This document shows positions 16,486 to 26,199 of a stretch of 64,000 bases of DNA, in pieces. The notes under the pieces are model-generated. The model had not been told where the DNA came from and ran no database searches. It was given only the letters and a program-made list of their open reading frames with translations. The position numbers were made by a program, and so were the translations under genes. The stretch's first letter is position 1. Each line of letters opens with the position of its first letter. The DNA lies in the NCBI RefSeq assembly GCF_022347685.1, contig NZ_JAKRGF010000002.1:1-64000 (forward strand), written 5' to 3'. The DNA comes from Thalassobius sp. Cn5-15. GTDB taxonomy: Bacteria > Pseudomonadota > Alphaproteobacteria > Rhodobacterales > Rhodobacteraceae.

Positions 16486-17067
16486 GTGTCGCCACAGCCC
16501 ACCGATAGTCCCCCCCCGAACGGGGCCGATCTGGCGCCGGAAACACGTTGGATGCTCGCCGTGCGCGATCAACGGGACAAAGCAGCCTTTGCCAGCCTGT
16601 TCGACCACTTTGCGCCACGTCTCAAAGGGTTCATCATCCGCTCCGGCAGCGCCGGTGCGCAGGCCGAAGAAATCGTACAGGATGTGATGCTGACGGTTTG
16701 GCACAAGGCCGAACAGTTCGACCCGCACCGTGCGCAGGTCTCAGCCTGGATCTACCAGATTGCCCGCAACCGTCAGATTGACCTGCACCGCAAACTGGGC
16801 CGCCCCCTTCCTGAAGAGTTGAAGGAAGAGCCAGGGCAGGAACCCGACGCCAGCCAGATCATCGCCGTTCAGCAGGAAACACAACAGTTGAAAGACGCGC
16901 TAAGCCGTCTGGCCCCCAACCAGCGTGACATGATCGAAAAAGCTTACTTGGGTGAATTGAGCCATCAGGCCATTTCAACCCAGACCGGCCTGCCACTGGG
17001 CACGATCAAATCCCGCATCCGGCTGGGGCTGGAACGCCTGCGCCACGACCTCAAGGGAATGCGCTAA
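16486..17067 (+). CDS. rpoE: ECF sigma factor RpoE (ChrR-controlled, ECF11)
   Basis: A 193-residue sigma factor from GTG 16486, chosen because AAGGAG lies 9 bases upstream and the length fits Rhodobacter RpoE (about 180); an open frame from 16318 crosses the putative promoter, so it is not the start. Region 2 is at FDHFAPRLKGFIIR and ARNRQIDLHRKL; region 4 at LAPNQRDMIEKAYLGELSHQ and GTIKSRIRLGLERLR. It directs the response to singlet oxygen and related photo-oxidative stress in relatives, and is held inactive by ChrR, encoded one base downstream. Confidence 0.93.
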   Translation: MSPQPTDSPPPNGADLAPETRWMLAVRDQRDKAAFASLFDHFAPRLKGFIIRSGSAGAQAEEIVQDVMLTVWHKAEQFDPHRAQVSAWIYQIARNRQIDLHRKLGRPLPEELKEEPGQEPDASQIIAVQQETQQLKDALSRLAPNQRDMIEKAYLGELSHQAISTQTGLPLGTIKSRIRLGLERLRHDLKGMR

Positions 17068-17068
17068 G

Positions 17069-17725
17069 ATGACCGCAATTACCCAACATACTCCCGATGC
17101 CCTCCTGGCGGCTTACGCGGCAGGCACCCTGCCGCCTGTCTTTGCGCTGGTGGTGGCAACGCATATTTCCATGTGCGCTGAATGCCGTGCGGCGTATGAA
17201 AGCCATCAAGCGGTGGGCGGCGCCCTCCTGGACAGCGCGTCAGAGGCCACGTTGAGCGATGGGTTCAAATCGAACCTGATGGCGCAGCTAGATCTGCCAA
17301 TGGATCAGGTGATCACCCGCCCCGCCCCGCAACCAACGGCGAAGGCAAAAGGCATCTACCCTGCCCCCTTGATGGAAGTGTTGAAGAACAAACCGCCGCG
17401 CTGGCGCTCTTTGGGCCTTGGCATGAAGCAGGCAATCCTCAACGCCGACGAGGGCGGATCCCTGCGCCTCTTGCACATCCCGCCGGGACAGGCGGTGCCG
17501 GATCACGGCCACAACGGAATGGAACTGACGCTGGTTCTGCAGGGCAGTTTCAGTGATGAGACAGGTCATTTCGCCCGTGGTGATCTGGAAGTGGCAGATG
17601 AAGAATTAGAACATACCCCTGTCGCTGATGGCGGGGAGGTCTGTATCTGCCTGGCTGCCACGGATGCGCCGCTGCGGTTCAACAGCCTGATGCCGCGCCT
17701 GTTCCAGCCGCTGTTCCGCATCTGA
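17069..17725 (+). CDS. chrR: Zinc anti-sigma factor ChrR
   Basis: A 218-residue protein. The N-terminal anti-sigma domain has H7, H32, C36 and C39 (HISMCAEC), one residue off from the four zinc ligands of Rhodobacter ChrR (H6, H31, C35, C38). The C-terminal half is a cupin (PGQAVPDHGHNGMELTLVL) needed in relatives to release RpoE after singlet oxygen. ATG 17069 follows the rpoE stop after one base, so the pair is coupled at near 1:1 ratio, as expected for sigma/anti-sigma. Confidence 0.95.
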   Translation: MTAITQHTPDALLAAYAAGTLPPVFALVVATHISMCAECRAAYESHQAVGGALLDSASEATLSDGFKSNLMAQLDLPMDQVITRPAPQPTAKAKGIYPAPLMEVLKNKPPRWRSLGLGMKQAILNADEGGSLRLLHIPPGQAVPDHGHNGMELTLVLQGSFSDETGHFARGDLEVADEELEHTPVADGGEVCICLAATDAPLRFNSLMPRLFQPLFRI

Positions 17726-17742
17726 TCTGGGGACGTCGCGCC

Positions 17743-18321
17743 TTATCCGGCGGGGCGGTTGCACACCATCAAAATCATCCGCGTCAGCACCTGCAGCAGT
17801 TTGCGCAGCTGTGCCTCATCTTCTGCCTTGTATTTGTAGCCCATACAGGTGAAACGCACCCATTCCGACATTTCCGCGACGCTCAACCCGAACTCACTCA
17901 GCGCCGCTGACTGATCGGCAAAGATGTCGTGCAGAAGGGCAGCTTTGATCCCTTCCACCTCATTGGCAGCGGCAAGACCACTGGCGCTCAGACTGTCTTC
18001 GACTGATTCTCCCTGCCGTGATCCCTGAATAGCGCGGAATCCCACCAACAGCGCGTGTTCATAAAACGCCTCCAGCCGTGCCGGCAGATCAGGCGCCAGT
18101 GCCAGTGCCGTGCGGGTGTCGCGATCCATCTGCGCCCCAGCGTGACGGATCAGGTCACACAGCAGATCATCCTTATTGGCGAAGGCGTTATAAACCGTTT
18201 GACGGGCCACGCCCGCCTCTTCTGCGATGTCACGCATGGTGGTTTTCCGCAGGCCGAAACGGGTGATGACCCGCATTGCTGCATCTAGGATTTCGGTCTT
18301 CTGTTCGGACATGTTGGACAT
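17743..18321 (-). CDS. TetR/AcrR family regulator
   Basis: A 192-residue protein with an N-terminal TetR HTH (AAMRVITRFGLRKTTMRDIA, then VARQTVYNAFANKDDL) and an all-helical ligand domain that I cannot assign. ATG 18321 is used; ATG 18312 is nearly equivalent and neither has a clear ribosome site. It faces the molybdenum hydroxylase genes across about 195 bp that contain an inverted repeat (18340-18358), so it probably represses those genes and itself until an aromatic or aldehyde ligand appears. The ligand is inferred from context only. Confidence 0.88.
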   Translation of the reverse strand: MSNMSEQKTEILDAAMRVITRFGLRKTTMRDIAEEAGVARQTVYNAFANKDDLLCDLIRHAGAQMDRDTRTALALAPDLPARLEAFYEHALLVGFRAIQGSRQGESVEDSLSASGLAAANEVEGIKAALLHDIFADQSAALSEFGLSVAEMSEWVRFTCMGYKYKAEDEAQLRKLLQVLTRMILMVCNRPAG

Positions 18322-18339
18322 ATTGACAAAATTCGATCC

Positions 18340-18358
18340 TGTGTCAATATTGGACACA
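18340..18358. promoter_or_regulatory. Inverted repeat, probable TetR operator
   Basis: TGTGTC and GACACA flank AATATTG, immediately upstream of the TetR start. A related half-site, TGTTGGACA, occurs at 18312-18320 just inside the gene. Confidence 0.6.
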
Positions 18359-18516
18359 CAAACGAATATTGTACACTTGCCCAAATGCAGATTCGAATCC
18401 CGACCGACTTACCGATCCGAATACCAGCATAGCCCTTTCAGTACAGGGCGAGTCGCTACACCCTCTCAGCACCAAGGCACCCCGCGCAACAGCGCATGGG
18501 CCCAAGGAGAACGCGC

Positions 18517-18981
18517 ATGAAACTGATTGTTAACGGGCAGCCGCAACAGGTGGAGGTCGAAGATGACATGCCTCTTTTGTGGATTCTGCGGGATGAACTG
18601 AACATCACCGGTGTGAAATACGGCTGCGGCATCTCTGCCTGTGGCGCCTGCACCGTGCATATAAACGGCGAAGCAATGCGCAGCTGTCAGGTGACCGCCG
18701 ACAGTCTGCAAGAAGGCGACCAGATCACCACGATCGAAGGTTTGGGCACGCCGCCCGCCCTGCACGTGGTGCAGGCGGCATGGGTCGAACATCAGGTGGC
18801 GCAATGTGGCTACTGCCAGTCCGGCCAGATCATGCAGGCTGCCGCCCTTTTGGCCGAAACCCCGAACCCAACCGATGAAGACATCGATGACGCGATGAGT
18901 GGCAACCTCTGCCGCTGTGGCACCTACCCGCGCATCCGTGCGGCGGTGAAAACCGCGGCCAAAAACCTGCAGGAGGTGTGA
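18517..18981 (+). CDS. [2Fe-2S] subunit of molybdenum hydroxylase
   Basis: A 154-residue small subunit with two iron-sulfur sites: the plant-ferredoxin-type [12 protein letters not shown] with a later C, and the C-terminal CGYCQSGQ and CRCGTYPRI cluster. ATG 18517 follows AAGGAG. It passes electrons from the molybdopterin subunit encoded 3 bases after its stop. There is no FAD (CoxM-type) subunit gene, so this is the two-subunit arrangement of isoquinoline 1-oxidoreductase and similar membrane- or periplasm-linked enzymes, which usually reduce a cytochrome c. Confidence 0.93.
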   Translation: MKLIVNGQPQQVEVEDDMPLLWILRDELNITGVKYGCGISACGACTVHINGEAMRSCQVTADSLQEGDQITTIEGLGTPPALHVVQAAWVEHQVAQCGYCQSGQIMQAAALLAETPNPTDEDIDDAMSGNLCRCGTYPRIRAAVKTAAKNLQEV

Positions 18982-18984
18982 TCT

Positions 18985-21315
18985 ATGTCTGACACAAAAC
19001 CCAAATCCCGCCACCCCAAATCCCGCCTGCGCAAATATTCCCGTCGTGCCTTCCTGATCGGCGCCACGGCAGTGGCTGGCGGCGTGGCCTTTGGCACCTA
19101 TGTCGTCAAACGCCCGCATGACAACCCGCTACTGGCCGACCTGAAACACGGCGAAGCGGCCTTTAACCCCTATGTGAAAATCACCGGCGACAAGATCACC
19201 CTGATCGCCACCCACACCGACAAAGGTCAGGGCGTGCACCATTCGCAGGCCGTGCTGATCGCCGAGGAACTGGACGTCGAGCTTGATCAGGTTGAGATCA
19301 GCTTCGGCAAACCAGCGCCTGCCTATTGGAACACCGGCCTTGCCAATGACGCCGTGCCCTTTTCCGCCTTCGATGAAAGCCTGGCCGCACGCGCGACGCG
19401 CGGCGCGATTTCCTCTTTAGGCAAGGTCATTGGCCTGATGGTCACCGGTGGTTCCAGCTCTATGCCGGACCAATATGAGAAACTGCGCAGTGCTGGCGCT
19501 GTCGCGCGTGAAACGCTGAAGGCAGCGGCGGCGAAAGAAACCGGCGTGCCCGTGGCGCAGCTGAAGACCGAACGCGGCATGGTGATCCTGCCCGACGGCA
19601 CAGAACTGCCCTACACCGGTCTGGCTGGCTCCGCAGCAGAGATGGAGCCGGTGACGGACGTTGCCCTGCGCGATCCCTCGCAATGGCGGATGATCGGCAA
19701 ACCGATGCAGCGTGTGGATGTGGTTGCCAAATCCACTGGCACCATGACCTATGGCATTGACGTGAAAATCGACGGCATGGTCCATGCCGCTGCCAAAGTG
19801 AACCCACGTCAGGGCGGCGCTATGATCAGCTATGATGCTGCTGCCGCGCTGGACATGCCGGGCGTGCAGAAGGTTCTGGTTCTACAGGGCGAGATGCTAG
19901 ACCCTGAACCGGACGGCAGCCTCACCCGCCGCCGCACCCAAGTGGGTGTTGCAGTTATTGCCAACAACACCTGGCGCGCTTTTCAGGCGCTGGACGCCAT
20001 CGACATCACCTGGGGCAGTGCGCCCTATCCGGCGGAGATGAACAGCCATTGGCAGACCCTCAGCGACAGCTTCACCGAGGACAGGCTGGACAGCGAATGG
20101 CGCACCGACGGCGATGTTGAGACGGCCCTAAAGGGCGCTGAGATTTTGCAGGCAGAATACCGGACGCCCTACGTGGCCCACGCCCCACTGGAACCGATCA
20201 GCGCCATTATCCGCGCCGACAAAGACGGTGCCGAGGTTTGGGCAGGCCACCAGATTCAGCGTTTTGCCCAGATGAAAGTGGCAGAGGTGCTGGGCCTTGA
20301 TGATCCAGAAAAGGTCACCCTGCACAACCAATTTATCGGCGGCAGCTTTGGTCATAGGCTGGAGTTTGAAAACATCACCACCGCCGCTGAAATCGCCCGT
20401 CAGATGCCCGGCGTTCCGGTCAAGCTGACCTTTTCGCGTGAAGAGGATTTTGCCCACGACTTCCCCCGCCAGATCGCCATGGCACGGTCACGCGGCGCGG
20501 TCAAAGCAGGCAAGGTGGACGCCTTTGACCTACAGATCGCCATGCCCTCTGTGGTCACCTCGCAGATGTCGCGCGCCGGCCAGCCGGCGATCGGCCCCGA
20601 CAACCAGATCGTCGCGGGCGCTTTCAACATGCCCTTTGACATCCCGAACCTGCGGGTGCGCGGCTACCGTGCGCCGGAACTGGCGCCGATCAGTTCTTGG
20701 CGGTCGGTCGGGGCGTCGTCGCATGGTTTCTTCGCCGAAGGTTTCTTTGACGAATTGTGCCACGCCGCTGGTGCCGACCCGATGGAGGAACGCCTGCGTC
20801 TGGTCAACAAGTCAGTGCACCGCAAGGTGCTGGAGGCGGTTGCCGAAATGTCCAACTGGGGCAGCGATCTGGGCCCGAACCGAGGCCGTGGTATCGCCAT
20901 GGTCGAAAGCTTCGGCGTGCCGACCGCAGAGGTGGTTGAGGTCACCGCAACCGAAGACGGCATCAAGATCGACAAGGTTTATGTCGCGGCGGATGTGGGG
21001 CAAATCATCGACCCCATCAACTTTGAAAACCTGATGCAGGGCGGCGTTGTCTGGGGTCTGGGTCACGCAATGAACTGCGAGATTACCTATTCCGACGGTA
21101 TGGCGGAACAGTCCAACTTCGACAGCCATGAGGCAATGCGCCTCTACCAATGCCCCGAAATCATCGTGCGCGGGTTGGAAAATGGCGACGCGATCCGTGG
21201 CATCGGTGAGCCGCCCGTGCCCCCTGCCGCGCCTGCGCTGGCCAACGCGATCTTTGCCGCGACCGGCACCCGCCTGCGGGAAATGCCCTTCGCCAACTTC
21301 GTTGATTTCGTCTGA
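18985..21315 (+). CDS. Molybdopterin subunit of IorB-type hydroxylase
   Basis: A 776-residue large subunit with a twin-arginine signal near the N-terminus (YSRRAFLIGATAVAGG), so the complex folds in the cytoplasm and is exported. The Mo-binding part follows: FIGGSFGHRLEFENITTAAE, RGYRAPELAPISSWRSVGAS and the late GIGEPPVPPAAPALANAI, where the Glu is the proton-abstracting residue of xanthine-oxidase-family enzymes. It hydroxylates N-heteroaromatics or oxidises aldehydes; the substrate cannot be told from sequence. Co-transcribed with the 2Fe-2S subunit. Confidence 0.93.
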   Translation: MSDTKPKSRHPKSRLRKYSRRAFLIGATAVAGGVAFGTYVVKRPHDNPLLADLKHGEAAFNPYVKITGDKITLIATHTDKGQGVHHSQAVLIAEELDVELDQVEISFGKPAPAYWNTGLANDAVPFSAFDESLAARATRGAISSLGKVIGLMVTGGSSSMPDQYEKLRSAGAVARETLKAAAAKETGVPVAQLKTERGMVILPDGTELPYTGLAGSAAEMEPVTDVALRDPSQWRMIGKPMQRVDVVAKSTGTMTYGIDVKIDGMVHAAAKVNPRQGGAMISYDAAAALDMPGVQKVLVLQGEMLDPEPDGSLTRRRTQVGVAVIANNTWRAFQALDAIDITWGSAPYPAEMNSHWQTLSDSFTEDRLDSEWRTDGDVETALKGAEILQAEYRTPYVAHAPLEPISAIIRADKDGAEVWAGHQIQRFAQMKVAEVLGLDDPEKVTLHNQFIGGSFGHRLEFENITTAAEIARQMPGVPVKLTFSREEDFAHDFPRQIAMARSRGAVKAGKVDAFDLQIAMPSVVTSQMSRAGQPAIGPDNQIVAGAFNMPFDIPNLRVRGYRAPELAPISSWRSVGASSHGFFAEGFFDELCHAAGADPMEERLRLVNKSVHRKVLEAVAEMSNWGSDLGPNRGRGIAMVESFGVPTAEVVEVTATEDGIKIDKVYVAADVGQIIDPINFENLMQGGVVWGLGHAMNCEITYSDGMAEQSNFDSHEAMRLYQCPEIIVRGLENGDAIRGIGEPPVPPAAPALANAIFAATGTRLREMPFANFVDFV

Positions 21316-21339
21316 GGTTCAGACAGAGAGGTGAATGAC

Positions 21340-21376
21340 AAAAAAGGCCCCGTAGCAGAGCTGCGGGGCCTTTTTT
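21340..21376 (+). terminator. Terminator after the molybdenum hydroxylase genes
   Basis: AAAAAAGGCCCCG pairs with CGGGGCCTTTTTT around a short loop; serves the plus-strand operon and, because of its A and T runs, possibly the converging lytic transglycosylase. Confidence 0.9.
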
Positions 21377-21479
21377 ACGCAACACGATACTTGCCCCCTA
21401 CGACCTAGCGCCGCCCCGTGGGGGCGGAACGGCGCGGCCCAACAGTGCCTGTTGGCGGGTCTCTTCTCGAAGCTAAAAG

Positions 21480-22682
21480 TCACTTCAACCGCTGCACAAT
21501 TGCCTTGCTGGGCCAGCATGTCGCCTTCTGCCCCGTGGCCTCTTGCCAGCGACCGATAGACCGCCGTGTGCGAAATCCTGCCAGACCATCCGCGCCACCC
21601 ACGTCATGACCCAGCCGTTCCAGCCCGCGCTGCATGGCCGCCACATCGGCGCGCAACAGCGTATCTGTTTTGGCCCACCCAGCGCTGAAATCACCCATAC
21701 GGTAGCGTATGCGGTCCCCCACATGCCCCACGAACAGCGCATAAAGATCACTCTCGTTATATTCTTTCAGCGCATAGAAATTCGGCGTCACAAGAAAGGC
21801 CGGGCCATGCCGCCCTGCAGGCATCATCAGATACCCTTCGCCCCGCGCTTCCTTCGCCGGGAACGCGCGCCCATTGACGCGGGTCACTCCCATTTTGGAC
21901 CATTCAGAAATGCGTCGCCCCTGATCCGGTCCCTCTAGCGCACAGGACACATCTACTGGCACCGACACCTCAAACCCCCAGTCGCGCCCGCGCTGCCAGC
22001 CATGTTTGGCAAGGTAATGCGCGATTGATGCCAATGTGTCCGCCTCTGACCACCAGATATCCACACGCCCGTCGCTGTCGCCATCACGGCCAAACTTCGC
22101 AACATTCGTCGGCATGAACTGCGGCTGGCCCAAAGCGCCCGCCCAGCTGGATTTCAACGCTTTGGGCGCACGCCCCTGTTCCACCAGCGTCAATGCGGCG
22201 ATCAGTTCGGCACGGAAATCAACGACGCGCTCGCCACGAAAAGCCTTGCTGGCCAGCACCTGAAACGCATCCTGCGGGATCTTCACCCGGCCAAAGCCGC
22301 TTTCACGGCCCCAGATCGACAGCAGGATCTGGCCGGGCACGCCTGTCTCCTTCTCCAATCGTGTCAGCAGCGCGCTGTGTTTCTTCAGCAACGCCTGCCC
22401 TTCACGGCTGGTGTAGTTCAGGGTGTTTGCCCCAAAATACCGCGCAGGGCGTCCAAATTCGGCCTGCGCATTTGGCTTCGTTGGCGCCAGCAGCACCTTT
22501 CCGTTCAGCGCCGCATCAAACACCCGCCGCGAGACACCGGCGCGGCGCGCCTCTGGCCACAGGTCCTGTTGCACCCACTGTTGAAACTGCCGCACCTCCT
22601 TGGTGCTTTGGGCGACGGCGGGGCTGGCCAGTTGGGTCACGATCATCAGGGACGCGAGGGCGGTGCGAAACATCTTAAACAT
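21480..22682 (-). CDS. MltB-like lytic murein transglycosylase
   Basis: A 400-residue secreted protein: signal peptide to about residue 24 (LASPAVAQ), SLT_2 domain with the catalytic Glu in IWGRESGFG near residue 127 and the SSWAGALGQPQFMP block, then a C-terminal peptidoglycan-binding domain (AAMQRGLERLGHDVGG, RRSIGRWQEATGQ). It cleaves the MurNAc-GlcNAc bond with formation of anhydro-MurNAc. ATG 22682 is chosen over the longer frame because the signal peptide begins there. A single gene, convergent with the hydroxylase operon. Confidence 0.9.
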   Translation of the reverse strand: MFKMFRTALASLMIVTQLASPAVAQSTKEVRQFQQWVQQDLWPEARRAGVSRRVFDAALNGKVLLAPTKPNAQAEFGRPARYFGANTLNYTSREGQALLKKHSALLTRLEKETGVPGQILLSIWGRESGFGRVKIPQDAFQVLASKAFRGERVVDFRAELIAALTLVEQGRAPKALKSSWAGALGQPQFMPTNVAKFGRDGDSDGRVDIWWSEADTLASIAHYLAKHGWQRGRDWGFEVSVPVDVSCALEGPDQGRRISEWSKMGVTRVNGRAFPAKEARGEGYLMMPAGRHGPAFLVTPNFYALKEYNESDLYALFVGHVGDRIRYRMGDFSAGWAKTDTLLRADVAAMQRGLERLGHDVGGADGLAGFRTRRSIGRWQEATGQKATCWPSKAIVQRLK

Positions 22683-22919
22683 CCAATCAACACATTCTCC
22701 GCCCAACCTGCACCATCGCTGCGCCAGACGCCAGCATGCCTTGCCCGCAGGCGGCCAAGCTTTGATCAAAACGCACAAAGCCTGACAAAAATTTTCCGCA
22801 TTCCTCCTTGGGCGCACAGGAAAAACGGTCTACCAAGACCCAAAAGAAATCTGCCCAAATCAACGCCCTACGCTGGCGTATACTCGCGCAAGCAAGCGGG
22901 CACTGTCAGGAGGGATGGC

Positions 22920-25900
22920 ATGACAGCACATTGGCAAACCGCATTGCAGGCGGCTTGGGGCATCGACGCGACGCTGAAACGGCTGGACGGGGAATATGAC
23001 CTGAACCTACTGGCAGAGGCCGGCGATCAGGGCGACTATGTCCTAAAGGTAATGCGGGCGGGCTGCGCAAGCGACCTGATTGATATGCAGGTCAAAGCGA
23101 TGGCGCATATCGCTGGTCGCTCAGACGACTTGCCTTACCCACGGGTGATTGCCGGTCAAAATGGCGCTGCGATCCAGACGCTGCGGGATGAGGATGGCAC
23201 CGAACGGCTGTGCTGGCTGCTGGAGAAACTGCCCGGTAAATGCTACGCCGAACACGCTCCCAAATCGCCAGAGCTGATCGAGGAACTGGGTCAAATCCTT
23301 GGCGCTACTGATGTGGCGCTGGCGGATTTCCATCATCCCGCTCTTGATCCCGCACAACAGGCGGATTTCAAATGGGACCTGATGCAGGGTCAGTGGATCG
23401 GTGGCCACACACAGGTGATCGCCGATCTGAACCGTCAGGCGATCATCCACGGTATTCTGGCAGAGGTGGCGCAGATCTGGCCGCATCTGATGATGCTCCC
23501 CAAACAAGCGATCCACAATGATGTGAACGATTACAACGTTTTGGTCACTGGTGGCGCGTATCAGCCGCACCAGATCTCAGGCGTGATTGATTTCGGCGAC
23601 ATGTGCGCCGCGCCGCGCATCTGCAATCTGGCCATCGCCGCTGCCTATATGGTGCTGGATCACCCAGAGCCTGAAACCGCACTGGCCCATCTGGTGGCAG
23701 GCTATCACGTCCAGAACCCGCTGAGTGCAGCAGAGGTGGATATGATCCTTCCCCTGTTGCGGCTGCGGCTGGCGGTGTCTGTCGTAAACTCGACCATCGA
23801 GGCAGCAGAGAACCCTGACGACCCCTATATCACCATTTCGCAAGCACCCGCATGGCGCTATCTGGAGCGCACGGGCGAAGATGCAGGCCTGCTGCGCGCC
23901 CGTCTGCGCGCGGCCTGCGGCCTGCCCGTAACCAACGCGGCGGCGCGGATCCATGCCTTCCTCGCCAAAGAAACCGGCAATTTTGCCCCCGTTATGGGCC
24001 GTGACCTCAGCCGACTCCCGATGGGATCACTGTCTGTTGAAAACAGTGCCGAACCGCAGAACCCTTTCGATCTGCCGATTGAAGAGGCCGCGCAGATCGG
24101 CTCCCAATATGGCGATCAGGACGGCTGGTGGCTGGGCTATTACAATGAACCCCGCTTGATCTACACCGCCGATGCCTTCCGCAAGGGTCCGTGGAAGGCA
24201 TCGAACCGTCGCACCGTGCATCTGGCTGTCGATGTCTTTGCCCCCACAGATACGCCCGTCGCAACGCCGATGGCCGCAAAGGTCCATGTGGTGGAAAACC
24301 GCACCGATCATCTGGATTATGGCGGTGTGGTGATCCTCAGCCATGACACCCCGGATGGCGATACCTTCTACACCCTCTACGGCCATCTGGCCGCTGATGT
24401 GGTCGATAACCTTAGTGTCGGTCAGGACCTGGCGAAAGGGGAGGTCTTTGCCCGCCTCGGCGATCCCAGTCAGAACGGTGGCTGGGCGCCACATGTGCAT
24501 TTTCAGCTGGCGATGACCACGGATGGCATGGGCCACGACTGGCCCGGTGTTGCAGATCCGGATGAGATGTACCTGTGGGAGGCAGTCTGTCCAAATCCCG
24601 CAGCCCTGTTAAACCTGCCCGCAGAAACGGTGCGCTATGCCCCCACCGACAAGGCGCAAGTTCTGGCCGGGCGACGGGCACACTTCGGCGGCAACCTCAG
24701 CCTGACCTATAGCGATCCGGTCATGCTGGTGCGGGGGTGGAAACACCACCTGTTTGACGAATGGGGCCGCCCCTATCTGGACGCCTACAACAACGTGCCA
24801 CACGTCGGCCACGCCCATCCTCGCATTCAGGCAGTGGCCGCCGATCAGCTGAAGCGGATGAATTCGAACACCCGCTACCTCCACCCCGCTCAAACCGCCT
24901 TTGCCGATAAGGTTCTGTCGAAGATGCCCGACCCTCTGGAGGTCTGTTTCTTCGTCAACTCAGGGACCGAGGCAAATGAGCTGGCCCTGCGACTGGCCCG
25001 CGCCCATACAGGCGCGAAGGGGATGGTGACGCCCGATCACGGCTATCACGGCAATACCACCGGCGCGATCGACATTTCGGCCTATAAATTCAACGCCAAA
25101 GGCGGCGTGGGTCAATCTGATTGGGTCGAACTGGTTGAGGTCGCCGATGATTATCGCGGCCGTTTTGGCCGTGACGACGCGGACCGCGCACAAAAATACG
25201 CCGATCTGGTCGATCCCGCCATTGCCGCCTTGCAGAACAAGGGGCATGGCGTTGCCGGTTTCATCGCGGAAACCTTCCCCTCTGTCGGCGGTCAGATCAT
25301 CCCGCCCAAGGGCTACCTTCCTGCGGTATATGAAAAAATCCGCGCTGCGGGTGGTGTCTGCATCGCAGATGAGGTGCAGACAGGTCTGGGACGTCTGGGC
25401 GATTACTACTTCGGCTTTGAACATCAGGGCGCCCTGCCCGACATTGTGGTGATGGGCAAACCGATCGGAAACGGCCACCCCTTGGGCGTACTGGTCACCA
25501 CCAAAGCGATTGCCGAAAGCTTCGCGCAGGGGCCAGAGTTTTTCTCGACCTTCGGCGGGTCCACCCTGTCGTGCCGTATCGGCAAAGAGGTACTGGACAT
25601 TGTTGATGATGAAGGCCTGCAAGCCAATGCCAAGGCGATGGGGGATCGATTGATGACCGGCCTCAAAGCGCTGGAGGCAAAGTATGAGGTCGTGGGCGAC
25701 GTGCGCGGCATGGGTCTTTTTGTGGGGGTAGAGCTGATCACCGATTCAGGCACCCGCACCGAAGGCACAGCCATTGCATCCTATGTCAAAAACCGGATGC
25801 GGGCACACCGGATCCTGTTGGGCAGTGAGGGGCCGCAGGACAACATCCTGAAAATCCGCCAGCCACTGACCGTGGACGCCGAAGGGATTGACATGATCCT

Positions 25901-25934
25901 GGATGCATTGGACCAAATTCTGGCCGAAGTCTAA
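22920..25934 (+). CDS. Three-domain fusion: APH kinase, peptidase M23, class III aminotransferase
   Basis: A 1004-residue protein from ATG 22920 with AGGAGG upstream. Residues 1-340 are an APH-type small-molecule kinase (catalytic loop HNDVNDYNVLV near 199, then GVIDFGD). Residues about 390-560 form an M23 metallopeptidase-like domain with HLAVD and HVHFQL ligands. From about 600 it is a class III PLP aminotransferase (NSGTEANELALRLA; DEVQTGLGR; Lys of VMGKPIGNG near 846). Similar architectures occur in other alphaproteobacteria, annotated only as aminotransferases. All three sites look intact. I do not know the substrate; the order suggests phosphorylation and transamination of one amine. 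No signal peptide. Stands alone between terminators. Confidence 0.85.
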   Translation: MTAHWQTALQAAWGIDATLKRLDGEYDLNLLAEAGDQGDYVLKVMRAGCASDLIDMQVKAMAHIAGRSDDLPYPRVIAGQNGAAIQTLRDEDGTERLCWLLEKLPGKCYAEHAPKSPELIEELGQILGATDVALADFHHPALDPAQQADFKWDLMQGQWIGGHTQVIADLNRQAIIHGILAEVAQIWPHLMMLPKQAIHNDVNDYNVLVTGGAYQPHQISGVIDFGDMCAAPRICNLAIAAAYMVLDHPEPETALAHLVAGYHVQNPLSAAEVDMILPLLRLRLAVSVVNSTIEAAENPDDPYITISQAPAWRYLERTGEDAGLLRARLRAACGLPVTNAAARIHAFLAKETGNFAPVMGRDLSRLPMGSLSVENSAEPQNPFDLPIEEAAQIGSQYGDQDGWWLGYYNEPRLIYTADAFRKGPWKASNRRTVHLAVDVFAPTDTPVATPMAAKVHVVENRTDHLDYGGVVILSHDTPDGDTFYTLYGHLAADVVDNLSVGQDLAKGEVFARLGDPSQNGGWAPHVHFQLAMTTDGMGHDWPGVADPDEMYLWEAVCPNPAALLNLPAETVRYAPTDKAQVLAGRRAHFGGNLSLTYSDPVMLVRGWKHHLFDEWGRPYLDAYNNVPHVGHAHPRIQAVAADQLKRMNSNTRYLHPAQTAFADKVLSKMPDPLEVCFFVNSGTEANELALRLARAHTGAKGMVTPDHGYHGNTTGAIDISAYKFNAKGGVGQSDWVELVEVADDYRGRFGRDDADRAQKYADLVDPAIAALQNKGHGVAGFIAETFPSVGGQIIPPKGYLPAVYEKIRAAGGVCIADEVQTGLGRLGDYYFGFEHQGALPDIVVMGKPIGNGHPLGVLVTTKAIAESFAQGPEFFSTFGGSTLSCRIGKEVLDIVDDEGLQANAKAMGDRLMTGLKALEAKYEVVGDVRGMGLFVGVELITDSGTRTEGTAIASYVKNRMRAHRILLGSEGPQDNILKIRQPLTVDAEGIDMILDALDQILAEV

Positions 25935-25952
25935 GCCGCAGCCATCGCACAC

Positions 25953-25987
25953 AAAAGGCCGCCTGCCCCGCGCAGAGCGGCCTTGTT
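25953..25987 (+). terminator. Terminator of the fusion gene
   Basis: AAAAGGCCGC pairs with GCGGCCTT(GTTT) around a GC-rich loop, 19 bp beyond the stop. Confidence 0.8.
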
Positions 25988-26199
25988 TACCTGCACTTAC
26001 ATACCTGCAGCTTTTTCTTTGCCCTCATAGACTTGTCCTGCAAATTTGCGGCACTAACTGCGCTTCGACGCAGACGTCAGGCCGTGTGCCGCCTTTGACC
26101 ATCTCCATGCTTGCACAAATGGGCAGAGAGGGGCACAAGATCTGAATAAAGCGAACCCGCCTGTCTCTGACAGGTTCACCGCCCCAACAGGAGCCTGCG

